A stretch of DNA of 64,000 bases from Vermamoeba vermiformis. Its lineage: Eukaryota; Tubulinea; Echinamoebida. The position numbers and the translations under genes were made by a program. Each line of letters begins with the position of its first letter. Within the stretch, counting starts at the first letter, position 1. The DNA lies in the NCBI GenBank assembly GCA_045837725.1, contig JBEWZL010000156.1:82496-146495 (forward strand), read 5' to 3'. Below are positions 1-12,500 of the stretch, one piece after another. A model generated the notes under the pieces. The model was given only the letters and a program-made list of their open reading frames with translations. It did no database searches and was not told the DNA's origin.

Positions 1-894
1 TCGAGTGCGTTGATCGCAACACGAGAATAGGATACTTCACTTACAACAATACTGGCTCTCTTGCATTCTCCATCCCGCAAGTCGATGACAGGAATAACCT
101 TTCGCCAATCGTAAGTGACTCGATGATTATAGTAAATCAGTTCTAACCTCATGCTTGTAACTTAGAACGTGGCACCCATTGAAGTCTTCTCAGTGGGTCT
201 CGGTTCGAACTTCCCATTCTCTTCACAAGTGCTGCTGAATACAAGTGACTCGTACACTTGGGTGCTTGAAGACTACGTGCTATCATTCACAATCACCCCT
301 GCTCTCTATTGTCCCGAGTGTAAGTCTCAAGCACACTCCATTTAAGTATGACACTAATTGTCGCAGCGATTTCTTTCGGAATTCTCTTGACCGCCAATGG
401 TACATTCCCTGCTGGTTTCGATCTTCTCGTACGTGACGCCTTCGTCAATGTGACTGGCATCAGCGGCAGTCGTGTGATGATAGTGGCCAAGAAACGAGCG
501 GTAGAGCAACAACAGACCAGCCTCGAAACAGATCTTAACGTCGCTCCTGGTAAGTTGATCAATGTGCCTTCATACGTTCAATGCTAACTGGTCCCTCACA
601 ACAGATCCGACCAATCAAGAGCCAGACCCAGCGCAAGTTGTGCAACAATTCCAGAATCAACAAACTGAATTCAATCAACAACTTCAAAATCAACCAGGAG
701 CACCGAGTGGTATTCAAACTAGTCTTTCCGGCAAACAACAGCCAACCGCTGTGCAAGGCCAGATCCCGCCTCAACCGGTTGCACCGCCAACGAGTACTTC
801 GGAGCCAGTAGTCACTAACCCCACCTCTGCGGCTAATGCCTTGCAAGTAGTATCGAGCATTATCACTCTGGTAACTGTTATGTTTGTGTTTTAA
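1..894 (+). CDS. NSGYP-family surface protein copy A, 3' part only
   Basis: This is the C-terminal part of a secreted, probably GPI-anchored surface protein; the 5' end lies outside the window. Exons are 1-110, 166-319, 367-549 and 605-894, all joined by GT-AG introns in phase. The protein shows the family blocks in order: the end of the GYF(S/T)YNN...DDRNNLSP block, a YTWVLEDYVLSFTITP block, the FPAGF...FVNVTGIS block, and a Q/P-rich stalk that ends in about 20 hydrophobic residues with no charged tail, as expected for a GPI signal. It is nearly identical to copy B at 5561-6561, including introns, so the duplication is recent. Like B and C it lacks the last intron found in minus-strand relatives. 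No function can be assigned beyond cell-surface location, which is inferred from the signal peptide of full-length relatives and the hydrophobic tail. Confidence 0.85.
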
Positions 895-1134
895 GTTTGG
901 ATTTGGAAAAAAAGTAATTTTAACTTCAATATTTCTGTGATAAATTCGTATGACGGTGAATATATTGAAACGAATTCGTTCCGCGGCATAACGGCATTAT
1001 AGCGATAATTAGCCGGAGTTTCATGAAATCACAACTTTCTATTTTTAGCATTTCGGCTACGATAAAATACTTCGTCCGCTTATTTTTTATTGTGCCTTTA
1101 AACTTACAAACAAACGGTTCGTTGGTATTTCCAA
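895..1134 (+). repeat. Intergenic spacer repeated between array copies
   Basis: These 240 bases after copy A closely match the 230 bases after copy B (6562-6791), including the run just before each start codon. They form the 3' region of one copy plus the promoter of the next. The shared spacer shows that whole units of gene plus promoter were duplicated, not coding sequence alone. Confidence 0.8.
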
Positions 1135-1266
1135 ATGAAGCCTTTAGTTTTTTTGATAATTCTATTTGGAGTCGTCGGTTGGATCACCGCAACGATTACT
1201 CTAGCTAACTCTGGCTATCCAATGCCTGGAGCAAATCCTCAACGTAATTCCAAAGTGGACAAACCG
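1135..1266 (+). pseudogene. Orphan signal-peptide exon of NSGYP copy B
   Basis: This 132-bp exon encodes 44 residues: a hydrophobic signal peptide followed by the ANSGYPMPGANPQRN motif. It ends in a GTAGGT donor exactly as exon 1 of complete copy C does (6792-6923), to which it is almost identical. The exons that should follow are not found. The next family sequence is the 3' half of copy B, 3.8 kb downstream at 5039, beyond an unrelated gene. It is best read as the displaced first exon of copy B. It could still be transcribed, but no family exon lies within normal intron distance. Confidence 0.75.
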
Positions 1267-1785
1267 GTAGGTCATACGACAATTGGCCAACAATTACAAG
1301 AAGGGGGTAATTAATATTGTTGAGGTCAACAATTTTACAGAAAAGTACAAGGACATTGTGATGGATTATCAGATTCATTTTGTACTTCCTCAGACTCTTC
1401 TTCTCGTTCGTTAACAGCTAATGTAATCGGGAACCTTTCGAAGTTTGAAATGATGAATGATGATGATGAATGAGAAAGTACTAATCTCTTGACTATCAAG
1501 AGCTGTCAAAGAGCGACAATACTACAAGATGGATCATCGCAAGGTACAGATGGCAGTTTGTTTTTTCAATCAAATCGAAAGCTTTATTGACGGTGCAAAT
1601 TTATGCAGGGATTTTGATAGTCTTTATTTGGGCTCGGGTGAATTTCGCCGTAAAATTTGAGGAATTGGACTGAAGGTGAGCCCAACTTCCAGGATGTGGA
1701 CGACTTGTGAGCCCAAATTTGTAACATCATTGTTTAACTTTTATTACGTTATTATTTAGTATTGAACACAAGTGCAACCACAAGT
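1267..1785. other. Non-coding junction with an 86-bp copy of the downstream gene
   Basis: No convincing gene is seen. Bases 1472-1557 match 3567-3652, the intron end and exon 4 start of the PEP/pyruvate-binding gene, at 85 of 86 positions. A 25-codon open stretch near 1340 is unassigned. The sequence looks like a recombination scar between the orphan exon at 1135 and the gene starting at 1786. Confidence 0.6.
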
Positions 1786-4254
1786 ATGTCATATCTACCT
1801 GCTTTATTGGGCCACATGTGGTGCCCAAGCGCAAGTGACATTGAGGCCTATGCGATCTCTGCCGACGAGTTGGCAGCACAAGTAAAACAACAACAAGAGC
1901 GCATTGAACACTTGAAGCATTGTATTGAGGATCGAAATCACTTTGATTCTCTTGCGCGACCTGATGGCTCTGGAGGTAATAACAGTTGACATAAAACAAA
2001 TATAAATTATTTTTGATCGTAGTAAGGATAGGTAATAATAATAACATTCAGTGATTTTAGAATTAATACATATATTCGCAAAAAAATGGACCATTTTTTT
2101 TTCTTTAAATTAACCGGATCTTTCAAAGTTTCTGGGGTTAAAATCGTGTGTGACACGGCTGGAGTTCTTCATTTTATGGATACGACATCATGGCCATATC
2201 ACTATCCATTTTGTGTGACATTTCTTAACGAACAGAGGTGGGTTCAATTCCGAATTGTATACTTCGGAATTCTAGATTCGGTCGCTAACTTTTCTTGTTA
2301 GAACTTTGGAAGTCTTCAACGAGCAAGTATATACTGGAAAAGATCGATCGATGATGTTTGCTACTATTGTCGCATACCCGAATGGTGACAAGGATAAATA
2401 TTATTGCTTGGAGTTCAATCCGGCAGATCCGATGGTTCCTGGTCTCGACAAGATCAACGAGTTCTTTACTCTCGTTAAAAATGCATTTATGGGCTCGCAG
2501 CAAGTCTTGTACTTCCACCCTACCTCTGCAGCTCAGATCGAGACTATTCGAGGCAAACAACTCTTCCTACCCGTGATCCAATCATCGCAGCTCTTTGGGG
2601 ATATTCCGTACAAAGTAGTGCAGCCTGGACAAGTTAAAAACAAAGTCGTGGCTATCTTCAACAAGGAGAACTACACCCAAGAAGAGTTGCAAACATGGCT
2701 CAATATCCGCTCCGCTGAAGACATTGTAGTTATTCCGTCAGTCCCAAACGACATTCCAGCTGTCGGTGGCATCATCTGCAACGAAATTATCCCGCCTTTG
2801 TGTCATGTGGCATTGTTGTGTCAGAATCGCAAGACACCGTGCTGTTATCGTAAAGATGCCACCACGCAGTTCTTGAAAGCCGAAATGGACAATTTGGTAG
2901 TCAGCGGAACGATAGCGAGTGTTGGATTCGCTCTTGACGGCAAAAGTAGAGGGTCCAAAGCCGAGCCAGACTCCGTGCAACCTATAACTGTTGAGGCCGT
3001 CGACACGAAGACCGCAGAGTTGATCGATCTGAACTCACTCAAGGCCTCTGATGCACATGTGGTTGGTGCAAAAGCGGCACAGTTAGCCAAAGTCGATGCA
3101 GTCTACGGTCAACGAGTTTTCAAGGGAACATTCACAGTGCCGTTCCATCACTACAACAAGCACGTGAACGATAACCAATCACTTCTTAAAGAGAGTTTGC
3201 ATCCTATTCTCAGCAAATTGGGCACTGTCACCAGCGCAAGTGCAAGATCCCCGAATTCGACTAAAGGCAACAACTTCGACTACAATAGGTTCTCTACTTT
3301 CGTGGACAAAATCATTGCTGCACCTGTGGACAACGAGCTCGTGCAAAGTGTGATCGAAAGAGTCGTTCAAAACAAATGGAACGCAGTCATCTTACGCAGT
3401 TCGACGAACGCAGAAGATCTCACTGGCTTCAACGGAGCTGGCTTGTACGAGTCTGTAGTGCTGAGAGGAGATGACACGACTAACCCTGAGAAGGTTGGTC
3501 ACGCACTGAAGACAGTGTGGGCAAGTGTGTGGTGTCCCAAGTAAGTCCCTTCCTTATATACCATGCGAGAAAGTACTAATCTCTTGACTATCAAGAGCTG
3601 TCAAAGAGCGACAATACTACAAGATGGATCATCACAAGGTACAGATGGCAGTGCTTGTACAGCCATGCATATGCGACAAGTCAACAGACGTGCAAGTGCT
3701 CATGAACGGTGTGTGCATCACCCACGATACCTCTCGACACAAAGTCAAACACGGCTTCGTGGTTCACACGTAAGGCAACAAAGTTCAGTGCATAGTTCGA
3801 GTATCTAACCTCGTTATTAAGGTTCCCTGGAAGTGAATACAAAGTGACCAATCACTACAAAGACACCACGCCAGAAAGTGTCACGTTGTTTTTGAACCGT
3901 CAGAAAGACTCTATCGACATGCAACTGTACTCATTGTGCAACAAGAGTACGGGTCCGTTACTGACTCAATCTGATGCTGTGAAGATGGTCGAAGTGTTTG
4001 GCAAGCTTCACAACATGATCTTGGGTTCACATCACTCGATGCACAACACGACCGCCCTGGACATTGAGTTCATGATTGTCGACAACAAGGCGACGAAGAT
4101 TGATCGTGACTTGGTGGTACTTCAAGCACGACCGTATCAAGTGAATGTGGCGCCAGAGGGTGTTTACTACGACGGTGAAGTCCAAATTTTTCTGATGCAC
4201 TACAACCGTCATATTTCCATGGGACCTTGTGTCGTTTCCTTCTGTTATAACTAA
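1786..4254 (+). CDS. PEP/pyruvate-binding domain protein (PPDK N-domain type)
   Basis: The model encodes a predicted 714-residue protein carrying the ATP-grasp-like PEP/pyruvate-binding domain that opens pyruvate phosphate dikinase and PEP synthase. Exons are 1786-1975, 2129-2237, 2302-3540, 3596-3769 and 3822-4254, and phase closes to the stop. Recognisable parts are the VGAKAAQLAKV segment, the LRSSTNAED and NGAGLYES segments of the nucleotide/PEP site, MAVLVQP, and the terminal DIEFMI...LVVLQARPY. The phosphohistidine and TIM-barrel domains of full PPDK are absent, so this is not a complete dikinase. The N-terminal 60 residues are coiled-coil-like, and the first exon is the least certain part; an ATG at 2086 is an alternative start. 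It occupies the place of the missing middle of NSGYP copy B. No signal peptide is evident. Confidence 0.8.
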
Positions 4255-4753
4255 GAACTATTAAAGGTGGAACAAGCATTTGCATGCTCGAAAACTTGTT
4301 TCGCTTTAATCCAGTGAATCCACCGTTCGTGATTTAAAATCGACTCCGATCCTTACTAAGAGGGCTATAGGTTAGCAAGCTGTTTTAATACGGAATTTTG
4401 TTCGGTTGGTTGCAACCTAATCATTATTTTATTTGTGTTTTCGGAAGAGCACGGGTAACAATTTCATAATGATTTATTGCACGAATTATTAAAATATAAG
4501 ACAGATAATGAGTGCCAAGATGGTTCAACTGACGTATTTGCTTGCAGAGAGGAGCAGATCTTGTTTTTTTCTCATCTTCGTCACTTAGCGAGGTAAGTAT
4601 GCAGTATATATATTTAAATTAATTTTGGAATTATTTACAATTATAATACGGTTTCATAATTTTTGTTTGGACCAGATGGAGACATCCGTCAAAACACTCT
4701 ATGCTACAATTGAAGCCAACAATCCGTATTAATTGAGGTTATTATTGAAATCA
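4255..4753. other. Stretch without a recognisable gene
   Basis: AT-rich sequence between the PEP/pyruvate-binding gene and copy B. It has short open stretches at 4508 and 4677, both under 30 codons and not joinable in phase. I see nothing else in it. Confidence 0.5.
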
Positions 4754-5032
4754 ATGAATTCATTAGAGCTGCGCACTGCATTGCAGGAACGCGTCGATGG
4801 ATCGAACGCGATTGAACTGGTACTATATTTGTTTGCTCAAATAAGGCTTAAATAATATCTAACGTTAATGAAATAGGCCTTTAGAATAAATAGGGACATG
4901 AGCATGACGCTTGCCAGCTCAATTATTTCTGCAAAAAAACTGGAGAAGATCCAGGCTTACGCAGTCCCGCGTTACTCTTACAGCCAGGCTATGAGCTGTT
5001 CATTGAATGGCGACGAATATTTAGTAACTTGA
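4754..5032 (+). CDS. Possible 73-residue protein with one intron
   Basis: Two open segments, 4754-4819 and 4877-5032, join through a GTACTA...ATAG intron in phase. They give 73 residues beginning MNSLELRTALQERVD and ending at a stop six bases before the first exon of copy B. There is no signal peptide or membrane span, and I recognise no family. The last 30 bases overlap what is intron sequence in copy C, so the reading frame could be accidental. Confidence 0.3.
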
Positions 5033-5038
5033 GAGCAG

Positions 5039-6561
5039 GCCACTGGAGCCATCACCTTGAACAAAACTTACACCGATTTGAACGGCAAGACTTTCTATAT
5101 GAACGCCAACTCGTTGATCTATCACAACGGTAAAGCGTTAACTCATGTCTACCTCAACAATCAGGTAAGAGAAGCGAATGATATCATAAACTTTTTTGCT
5201 TAATATTTCGCCAATTAGGCATATTTCGTGGAGTTAGTGTCTGGCCAATTGATCCCTACAAATGAATTCAGTCCTGAAAACCGCATGTTAACTTTTTCTA
5301 ACGGTACGTACTACACCTCAAAGTCCATGTTACCCTTCATAACGTCTGCTGATGTCATATGTAGTTGATCAAACGGTGCTGTCATTGGGAACGTCAACAA
5401 GAACGCGGTACTTCGAAATTACGGGATTGGATTGGAGCACGTTCAAAGTCAACGTTCGCGCTCGCCTTCCCAATGGCGGATTCGACGCGACTTATGTAAG
5501 CTAATAGTACTTGAGACTAATAGTACCACACCGATATTAACGGTCTATAATCTGAATTAGGGAAGTGTCGTGCTTGGTGACAATTGCAGGGTTCACGTTA
5601 GCATAAACCACGTGCTTTATACTTTGGCACCGATGGCCATTCAAAACGTCGTTCCGATTCTCGAGTGCGTTGATCGCAACACGAGAATAGGGTACTTCAC
5701 TTACAACAATACTGGCTCTCTTGCCTTCTCCATGCCACAAGTCGATGACAGAAATAACCTTTCACCTATCGTAAGTTTCTCGATGTCGATGTAGTCAATG
5801 CAGTTCTAATTAAGCTCATGCTTGTGACCTAGAACGTGGCACCAGTTGAAGTCTTCTCAGTGGGTCTCGGTTCGAACTTCCCATTCTCTTCACAAGTGCT
5901 GCTGAATGCAAGTGACTCGTACACTTGGGCGCTTGAAGACTACGTGCTGTCATTCACAATCACTCCTGCTCTCTATTGTCCCGAGTGTAAGTCTCGAGCA
6001 CACTCCATTTAAATATGACACTAATTGCCACAGCGATTTCTTTCGGAATTCTCTTGACCGCCAATAGTACATTCCCTGCTGGTTTCGATCTTCTCGTACG
6101 TGACGCCTTCGTCAATGTGACTGGCATCAGCGGCAGTCGTGTGATGATAGTGGCCAAGAAACGAGCGGTGGAGCAACAACAGACCAGCCTCGAAACAGAT
6201 CTTAACGTCGCTCCTGGTAAGTTGATCAATGTGCCTTCATACGTTCAATGCTAACTGGTCCCTCACAACAGATCCGACCAATCAAGAGCCAGACCCAGCA
6301 CAAGTTGTGCAACAATTCCAGAATCAACAAACTGAATTCAATCAACAACTTCAAAATCAACCAGGAGCACCGAGTGGTATTCAAACTAGTCTTTCCGGCA
6401 AACAACAGCCAACCGCTGTTCAAGGTCAGATCCCGCCTCAACCGGTTGCACCACCAACGAGTACTTCGGAGCCAGTAGTCACTAACCCCACCTCTGCGGC
6501 AAATGCCTTGCAAGTAGTATCGAGCATTATCACCCTGGTAACTGTTATGTTTGTGTTTTAA
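5039..6561 (+). CDS. NSGYP-family surface protein copy B, 3' half without its 5' exons
   Basis: Exons 5039-5164, 5219-5303, 5365-5495, 5561-5770, 5833-5986, 6034-6216 and 6272-6561 correspond one to one with exons 5-11 of copy C, and every frame is open. They cover the second half of the protein: the TLNKTYTDLNG block, the conserved NVVPILEC...DDRNNLSP region, FPAGF...VTGISGSRV, the Q-rich stalk and the hydrophobic GPI-type tail. Exons 2-4 are missing and exon 1 appears to be the orphan exon at 1135-1266. Without a signal peptide the product could not reach the surface, so copy B is probably a broken gene, although its remaining half has not decayed. That suggests a recent break or exchange with copy A. 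Confidence 0.8.
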
Positions 6562-6791
6562 GTTTGGACTTGGAAAATAAGTAATTTAACTTCAATATTT
6601 CTGCGACAAATCGTATGACGGTTACATCGAATTCGTTCCGTATAATAACCTTATAGCGATAATTAGCCGGAATCTCATGAAATCACAATTTTCTATTTTT
6701 AGCATTTCGGGCTACGATAAAATACTTCGCACTGCGCTTATTTACTATTGTACCTTTAACTTACAAAACAACGGTTCGTTGGTAATACCAA
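6562..6791 (+). promoter_or_regulatory. Upstream region of NSGYP copy C
   Basis: This 230-bp spacer matches 895-1134 upstream of copy B's exon 1. Because it is the entire interval between the stop of B and the start of C, the promoter of C and the 3' processing signals of B must both lie here. No clear TATA box is seen. Confidence 0.5.
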
Positions 6792-9492
6792 ATGAAGCCT
6801 TTAGTTGTTTTGCTAATTCTATTCGGAGTCGTCGGTTGGATCACCGCCACGATTACTCTAGCTAACTCTGGCTATCCAATGCCTGGAGCAAATCCTCAAC
6901 GTAATTCCAAAGTAGACAAACCGGTAGGTCATACGACAATTAGCAATTGTTGAATTGTGGGTATTTTTTAATTTTAATTTTCGAAGATCTTAAAAAAATA
7001 TTCTGTTCTCCATTGTCATTTGAGAAATTGCAACCTTTAAATGTATATTTTTTAATGGCCCAGAAAAAATTAATTTGCCTTCAGGTTCGTTGCTCTGCGG
7101 TTTCAAATGGCAAGACAACGGTCTTAAACGTAATTTGGCGCTTCCCTTCAGACCCGAATAGCTCTATGCAGGTCCAGCAGAGCTCATACGACCTTATTCA
7201 GGATAGCAAGGTATGAAAATTAAGTCTAATCCGCATCTTACCTTTCTTAAAAATAGGGGGTCGGTTACGTTCTGATCTATGATTCAGGCCCTAAAATATT
7301 CAAAGTTAATACATCGGATGGCACATATGATCCATTGTTGTAGTATGTACTTAGCCAATTTAGGATCGCATCCGATCTCACGTTTTGTTAGCTTCGTTCC
7401 CGAAGAACAGCCTCTGCTAACAATGCTTGAAGAGAACAAGTTCTATTTTTCTGGAACTTCTTCAACAAATGTCATCAACACCATCACCCTGGCCCAAACT
7501 ATAAGTTACAGCGATCCGTTCAGCTTTGGTGTGGTACCCATGGTACCGTACAAAAATGATTGGCTGGTCAAAGTCAGACCTGCGACCGACCTCGCGAGAA
7601 CAGATGCCCTACTGTACTTCCAAGATTCAACTTCTGTGCCTGACGCCCAGCAGCCAAACATCAACGGTGACTTCACCGGCACGACCATCAAGCCCGAAGT
7701 GTTGGTGTACAAATCAACCACAAGCTCCACGGAATTTCCCGTCATTGTTGCGGGACCTACCGAACTCGGTGGCTCTTCTATCGTGGCGTCTCCAACGTAC
7801 TTCAAAACTTTGAATGTTAATATCTTTAACCACCAGATTGTTGACGATGAGGTCATCTTGATGCATCAATCGTCAGTCAGTGGTGCTGGTGGATTACTCA
7901 AACTCGACGCCGTAAGTAGTTTAAGCAAGTCATGGGATTTGGCAAACGGTCTCGTGAAATTTCATTGAAAACTAACTTGATAGCAGGTCACTGGAGCCAT
8001 TACGTTGAACAAAACTTATACCGATTTGAACGGCCAGACTTTCTATATGAACGCCAACTCGTTGATCTATCACAACGGTAAAGCGTTAACTCATGTCTAC
8101 AGCAACAATCAGGTAAGAGAAGCGAATGATATAATTATAACTTCTCGCTTAATGTTTCGCCAATTAGGCATATTTCATGGAGTTAGTGACCGGCCAATTG
8201 ATCCCTACAAACGACTTCATTCCTGAAAACCGCATGTTAACTTTTTCTAACGGTACGTACTACATGTTGCCTGACATGACATATACTAATAACATCATAT
8301 ATAGTTGATCAAACGGCGTTGTTATTGGGAACGTCTGCAAGATCGAGATACTTCGAGATTACGGGACGGGATTGGAGCACGTTCAAAGTCAACGTTCGCG
8401 CTCGCCTTCCCGATGGCGGATCCGACGCGACTTATGTACGTTAATAGTACTTGAGACTAATAGTATCACAGTGGTATTAACGGTCTATAATCTTAATTAG
8501 GGAAGTGTCGTGCTTGGCGACAATTGCCGAGTTCACGTTAGCATCAACCACGTGCTTTATACTTTGGCGCCAATGCCCATTCAAAACGTTGTTCCAATTC
8601 TCGAGTGTGTTGATCGCAACACGAGAATAGGATACTTCACTTACAACAATACTGGCTCTCTTGCCTTCTCCATCCCACAAGTTGATGACAGAAACAATCT
8701 TTCACCAATCGTAAGTGATTCGATGTAGTCAATGCAGTTCTAATCTTATGGTTGTGACCTAGAACGTGGCACCAGTTGAAGTCTTCTCAGTGGGTCTTGG
8801 TCCGAACTTCCCATTCTCTTCGCAAGTACTGCTGAATGCAAGTGACTCGTACACTTGGGTGCTTGAAGACTACGTGCTAACATTCACAATCACCCCTGAT
8901 CTCTACTGTCCCGAGTGTAAGTCCTGCTGACAACATGTACATCATGAAATTGATGATGATGACGGAGCATTTTGTAGCGATCAACATTGTGATCACCTTG
9001 ACGGGAGACAGTCCATTCCCTGCTGGCTTCAATCTCATTGTACGAGATACATTCGTCAACGTGACTGGCATCAGCGGCAGTCGTGTCACATTGGTCACGC
9101 AGAAACGATCCATCGAGCAACAACAGAGCACATTAGAAACTGAACTTGAGATCGCTCCTGGTGAGTAACAACAATAAATATATTTAGCCGCGGCGTCTCA
9201 TCGTAGAACAGATCCAAACAATAAAGAACCTACACCAGCGCAAGTAGTCCAAGACTTCACGCAATCACAACAATACACATTCCAGCAGCAAATTCAACAA
9301 CAAGAAGGAGCACCAGCAAATATTGATGTTGGTCTCTCTGGCAAGACCCAATCATCTGCTGTTCAAGGTGAAATTCCACCTGAACCAGTCGCAACACCAA
9401 TGACGGTGCCAATAACTCAAAAGACCTCACCTGCCAGTGTTGTGCAAGTTGTTTGGTGTCTTATCCTAGCTCTCCTATTGGCAAGTTATTAA
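6792..9492 (+). CDS. NSGYP-family surface protein copy C, complete
   Basis: The only complete plus-strand copy, about 677 residues. Exons are 6792-6923, 7085-7210, 7257-7342, 7392-7911, 7987-8112, 8168-8252, 8305-8435, 8501-8710, 8763-8916, 8978-9160 and 9212-9492. Order of parts: signal peptide; ANSGYPMPGANPQRN at residues 24-38; a KTTVLNVIWRFP strand; a long variable region in exon 4; the NVVPILEC...GYFTYNN...DDRNNLSP region; YTWVLEDYVL; GFNLIVRDTFVNVTGIS; a Q/P-rich stalk with the (A/V)VQGEIPPEPVA block; and a hydrophobic end without a charged tail. N-glycosylation sites are frequent. The alternation of hydrophobic strands suggests beta-rich domains, but I recognise no named domain. It differs from A and B most in the last exon and lacks the final intron of the minus-strand relatives. 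Confidence 0.88.
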
Positions 9493-9553
9493 AGGAACCG
9501 ACCAGGTCAAAGTAGTGAATCTGTATTAAAATATTTAAATTTATTATGATTTT

Positions 9554-12500
9554 TTACGCTTTTTTCACTTTTCCTGCGCCAAACAAGCCCAACAAATCGC
9601 TCATGGCACCACCAAAACCCTAAAAATGAATAGTTAGAACTACTATGACACCTGTCAATGTCACATTACGTACTCTGATCAGAATATAGAGAACGGCACC
9701 GTAAGCCAAAACACCGACGGAGATGAACATGTCAAAATAGAACGGCTTGGACTTAAATGCAGTCATTTGTCCGCTCGTGCTGTCGTAGAAAGCAATTTCA
9801 TCGCTCGAAGTAGCGAGGGTGAAAGTTTGACGGGAGACGTCAGTCGTGTACTGGCTCAATGTTCGCTCCAATCCGGAGATGATCGTGTGGTTCTTTTCAG
9901 TGAACGGGAACATGCGCGGGTACGAGGCCAAAGTCTCGAGCCAAGCGCCAATGAATTGATTGTCAACAGCCAACGAACCTTCGAAGATGTTGGTCTGAGT
10001 GTCAGTGCCGTAAATGTACTTGGCCAATGACTCAGCAACAAATTTGATGTTCTTTGCCAAACGATCGATATTCGCATGACGACTAACGATAACCGTGCAT
10101 TAGTACGGAAAAAAAGTTGGAAAAAGTAGAACGGATCCGACCAGATCCAGACAACGTAGTACCACTCGTATTCGATGTATTATGTAGATGAGCTAGTATA
10201 TGCATATAGCTGCCAAGTACTTACGTGTCATCAAACAAGCCACCGCGCAAGTTGATAGGAACAGCGGCAGCATGGGATGAAATAGTGCCGGCAGCGATTC
10301 TTTGACGTGAAAAGCGCTCGTGTTGCCAGTTGACGTCCCACTGCGAGTTGTTGATCTTCTTTTGCACCACTTCGAATTGGAGTCCGTGAGCCTTGGCAGT
10401 TTCAGTGAAATCCTGGTTCATGAACCAACGTCAGTAATCTCCAACGTTCACAATGATAGCAGAAAGTAGCAGATGCAGATCCGATCTGGTAAATTTTTCA
10501 GCGGCTCTACTTACGTTGTACAACTTGATAATATGCTTTTGCTTAGGAGGTCTTGAGACAAACAAGTTAGCACCGTCCTTTGCGCCCATCAACGAGTCCA
10601 GAGACAACACGAATTCAATGTTGTCCAAGATCTTCTCGTCAGTGTTGTCTAACCAGTACTTGGTACCTAAAGGAAGACATTAGCAATAAATAACAAATCC
10701 TATATTCAATTTCGAATTTAAGAACGCTAATCCGTACCAGATCAAAAAGTTCGATCCAAAATTGGACAAACAATTTAAATCGAAATAAGATTAAATCATG
10801 AGTGCATGTATTCGTAGCATGCTTAAAGCACCTACCAGCATAATTAACGCTATCACCAGCAGTCAACAAGAACAACAAGTTGTATCGACCAGCGTTCTTT
10901 TCACTGCTCGCGTACAATTTGCTGAACAAGCGTGCCAATTCCAAGACGGAGACTACACCGCTGCCGTTGTCGTCTGCACCGCTGTTGAGGCTCTGAACAA
11001 AATAGTCAAATTAGGACCCGGCGCATAGTGCAAAAAGTAGCACGAGTAACGCGATCGAAATTTTCAAAAATCAAAAATTTAAATCGTCGTAATTAAATAA
11101 TTCTACGATTGTGTTCATTTTCTTAATATAGACGAAGTATGTTATAATATTATTCTAGGAATTAAAGTACTTACAGGTGCAGTATTGATGCCGTCGTATC
11201 GGGCCACAAGAGCAATAGTCGGCAACATAGCATTGATAGACTTGTTCGATTCAGTCTTAGGACTCTTCTTCGTCTTTTTCTTCGTAGATTTCTTGGTCGA
11301 AGAACTCGATTCTTCTTTTTCCTTTTCGGGCAATCGAGCGTCCTCTTCATCAGCACCCTCGTCACTCGCGTTTTTCAACTCTTCGTTCACGCTGCTAGTG
11401 CCGACTCCAGCCAACCAACCCTACAATGTCATTAGCACTAGGCACCTTATATAAATATAATAAACGGATAGTAAATATAAATAAATTTTCCTCAAAAAAA
11501 GCGCATCCACATCCGCCTATGCGAAAAAAATAAACTTGCTTATTTAAGCATAAATTTCATTACTATGCCAATATAATTATTAAAGGCCCTATTGTGGTAC
11601 ATTATGCCGTATAATATCATTGTGAATGCACTACTAAGTTCGTACCTGAATGTTAGTGGCGAAGACATCGCGGCTAGTGCTGACAAGTTTGCTCTCGCGC
11701 AAATTGACGACGAGACGGTACTCTTTGGGATCGAGCACAGCTGTCCACGAGGATGAACTTTTTTGGTCCTTGTCCGTGGAGACTGAGGTCTTGTCGATTT
11801 CCTTATGCGAAAAAGTCAGTACTCGTGAGATCAAACTATTTTGCAATAGTTAAACGAATTTTCGTATAGCAAATATGCTGATATACTATCCATAATAGAA
11901 TTGATGCAAATATAATTTAAACGGCTAAATTTAAAGGGTTCTACGGAAGCCTCAAAAAAAAGCGGATCTGGAAATTTTGACGGACCAAAATAAGTAGGAG
12001 TGACATTATAATATAGCAAAAATTATGTAATATCGTGCTTACTTGATAAAGCTTGTTGAGTTCTTCAGAGCTGTAAGCAAAGTACACGGGGAACGGAATA
12101 GTTTGCTGCAACAAAAAGCGCTCGGTTTCAGCGGTCCATTTGCTGGATGAACCAGCGTTCGAAGAATTCTGCATTGAAAATATTATTATAATACAATTTG
12201 CAAACGATTTAGACGGCAGATCACCAGCCTCGATCCAAAATGTTTTCTTTCATGAACTTATGCTCATCTCCGAGATGATAAATGAATAGCCACACGTGTA
12301 ACAAATGTTATATTTAAAATTATTAAGCATTTTTACCTGCGCAGGAAGCAACAAAAGCAATCCGCCAGCTTTCTTGTCCACAAGCTGAAAAAATTTTCAA
12401 ATTAGTTTCACGTCTTATTCCTGTTCTTCTAAATTATTTATACAATAATTGGCATAAATTAACGCGTTAAATATTTGTGGAAAAGTAGGCCAGATGTCGA

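Noticed and set aside
293-846. Long open frames on the minus strand opposite copies A and B
   Set aside because: They are antisense shadows of well-supported exons, repeated in each copy because the DNA is repeated.
562-894. Separate 110-residue protein on the plus strand
   Set aside because: It is the last exon of surface copy A read from an intron, not an independent gene. The same applies at 6229-6561.
2086-2127. Start of the PEP/pyruvate-binding gene at the ATG at 2086
   Set aside because: It is open and in frame, but an upstream exon (1786-1975) joins in phase to an acceptor at 2128. The 2086 start would begin with an unusual run of phenylalanines. Kept only as an alternative.
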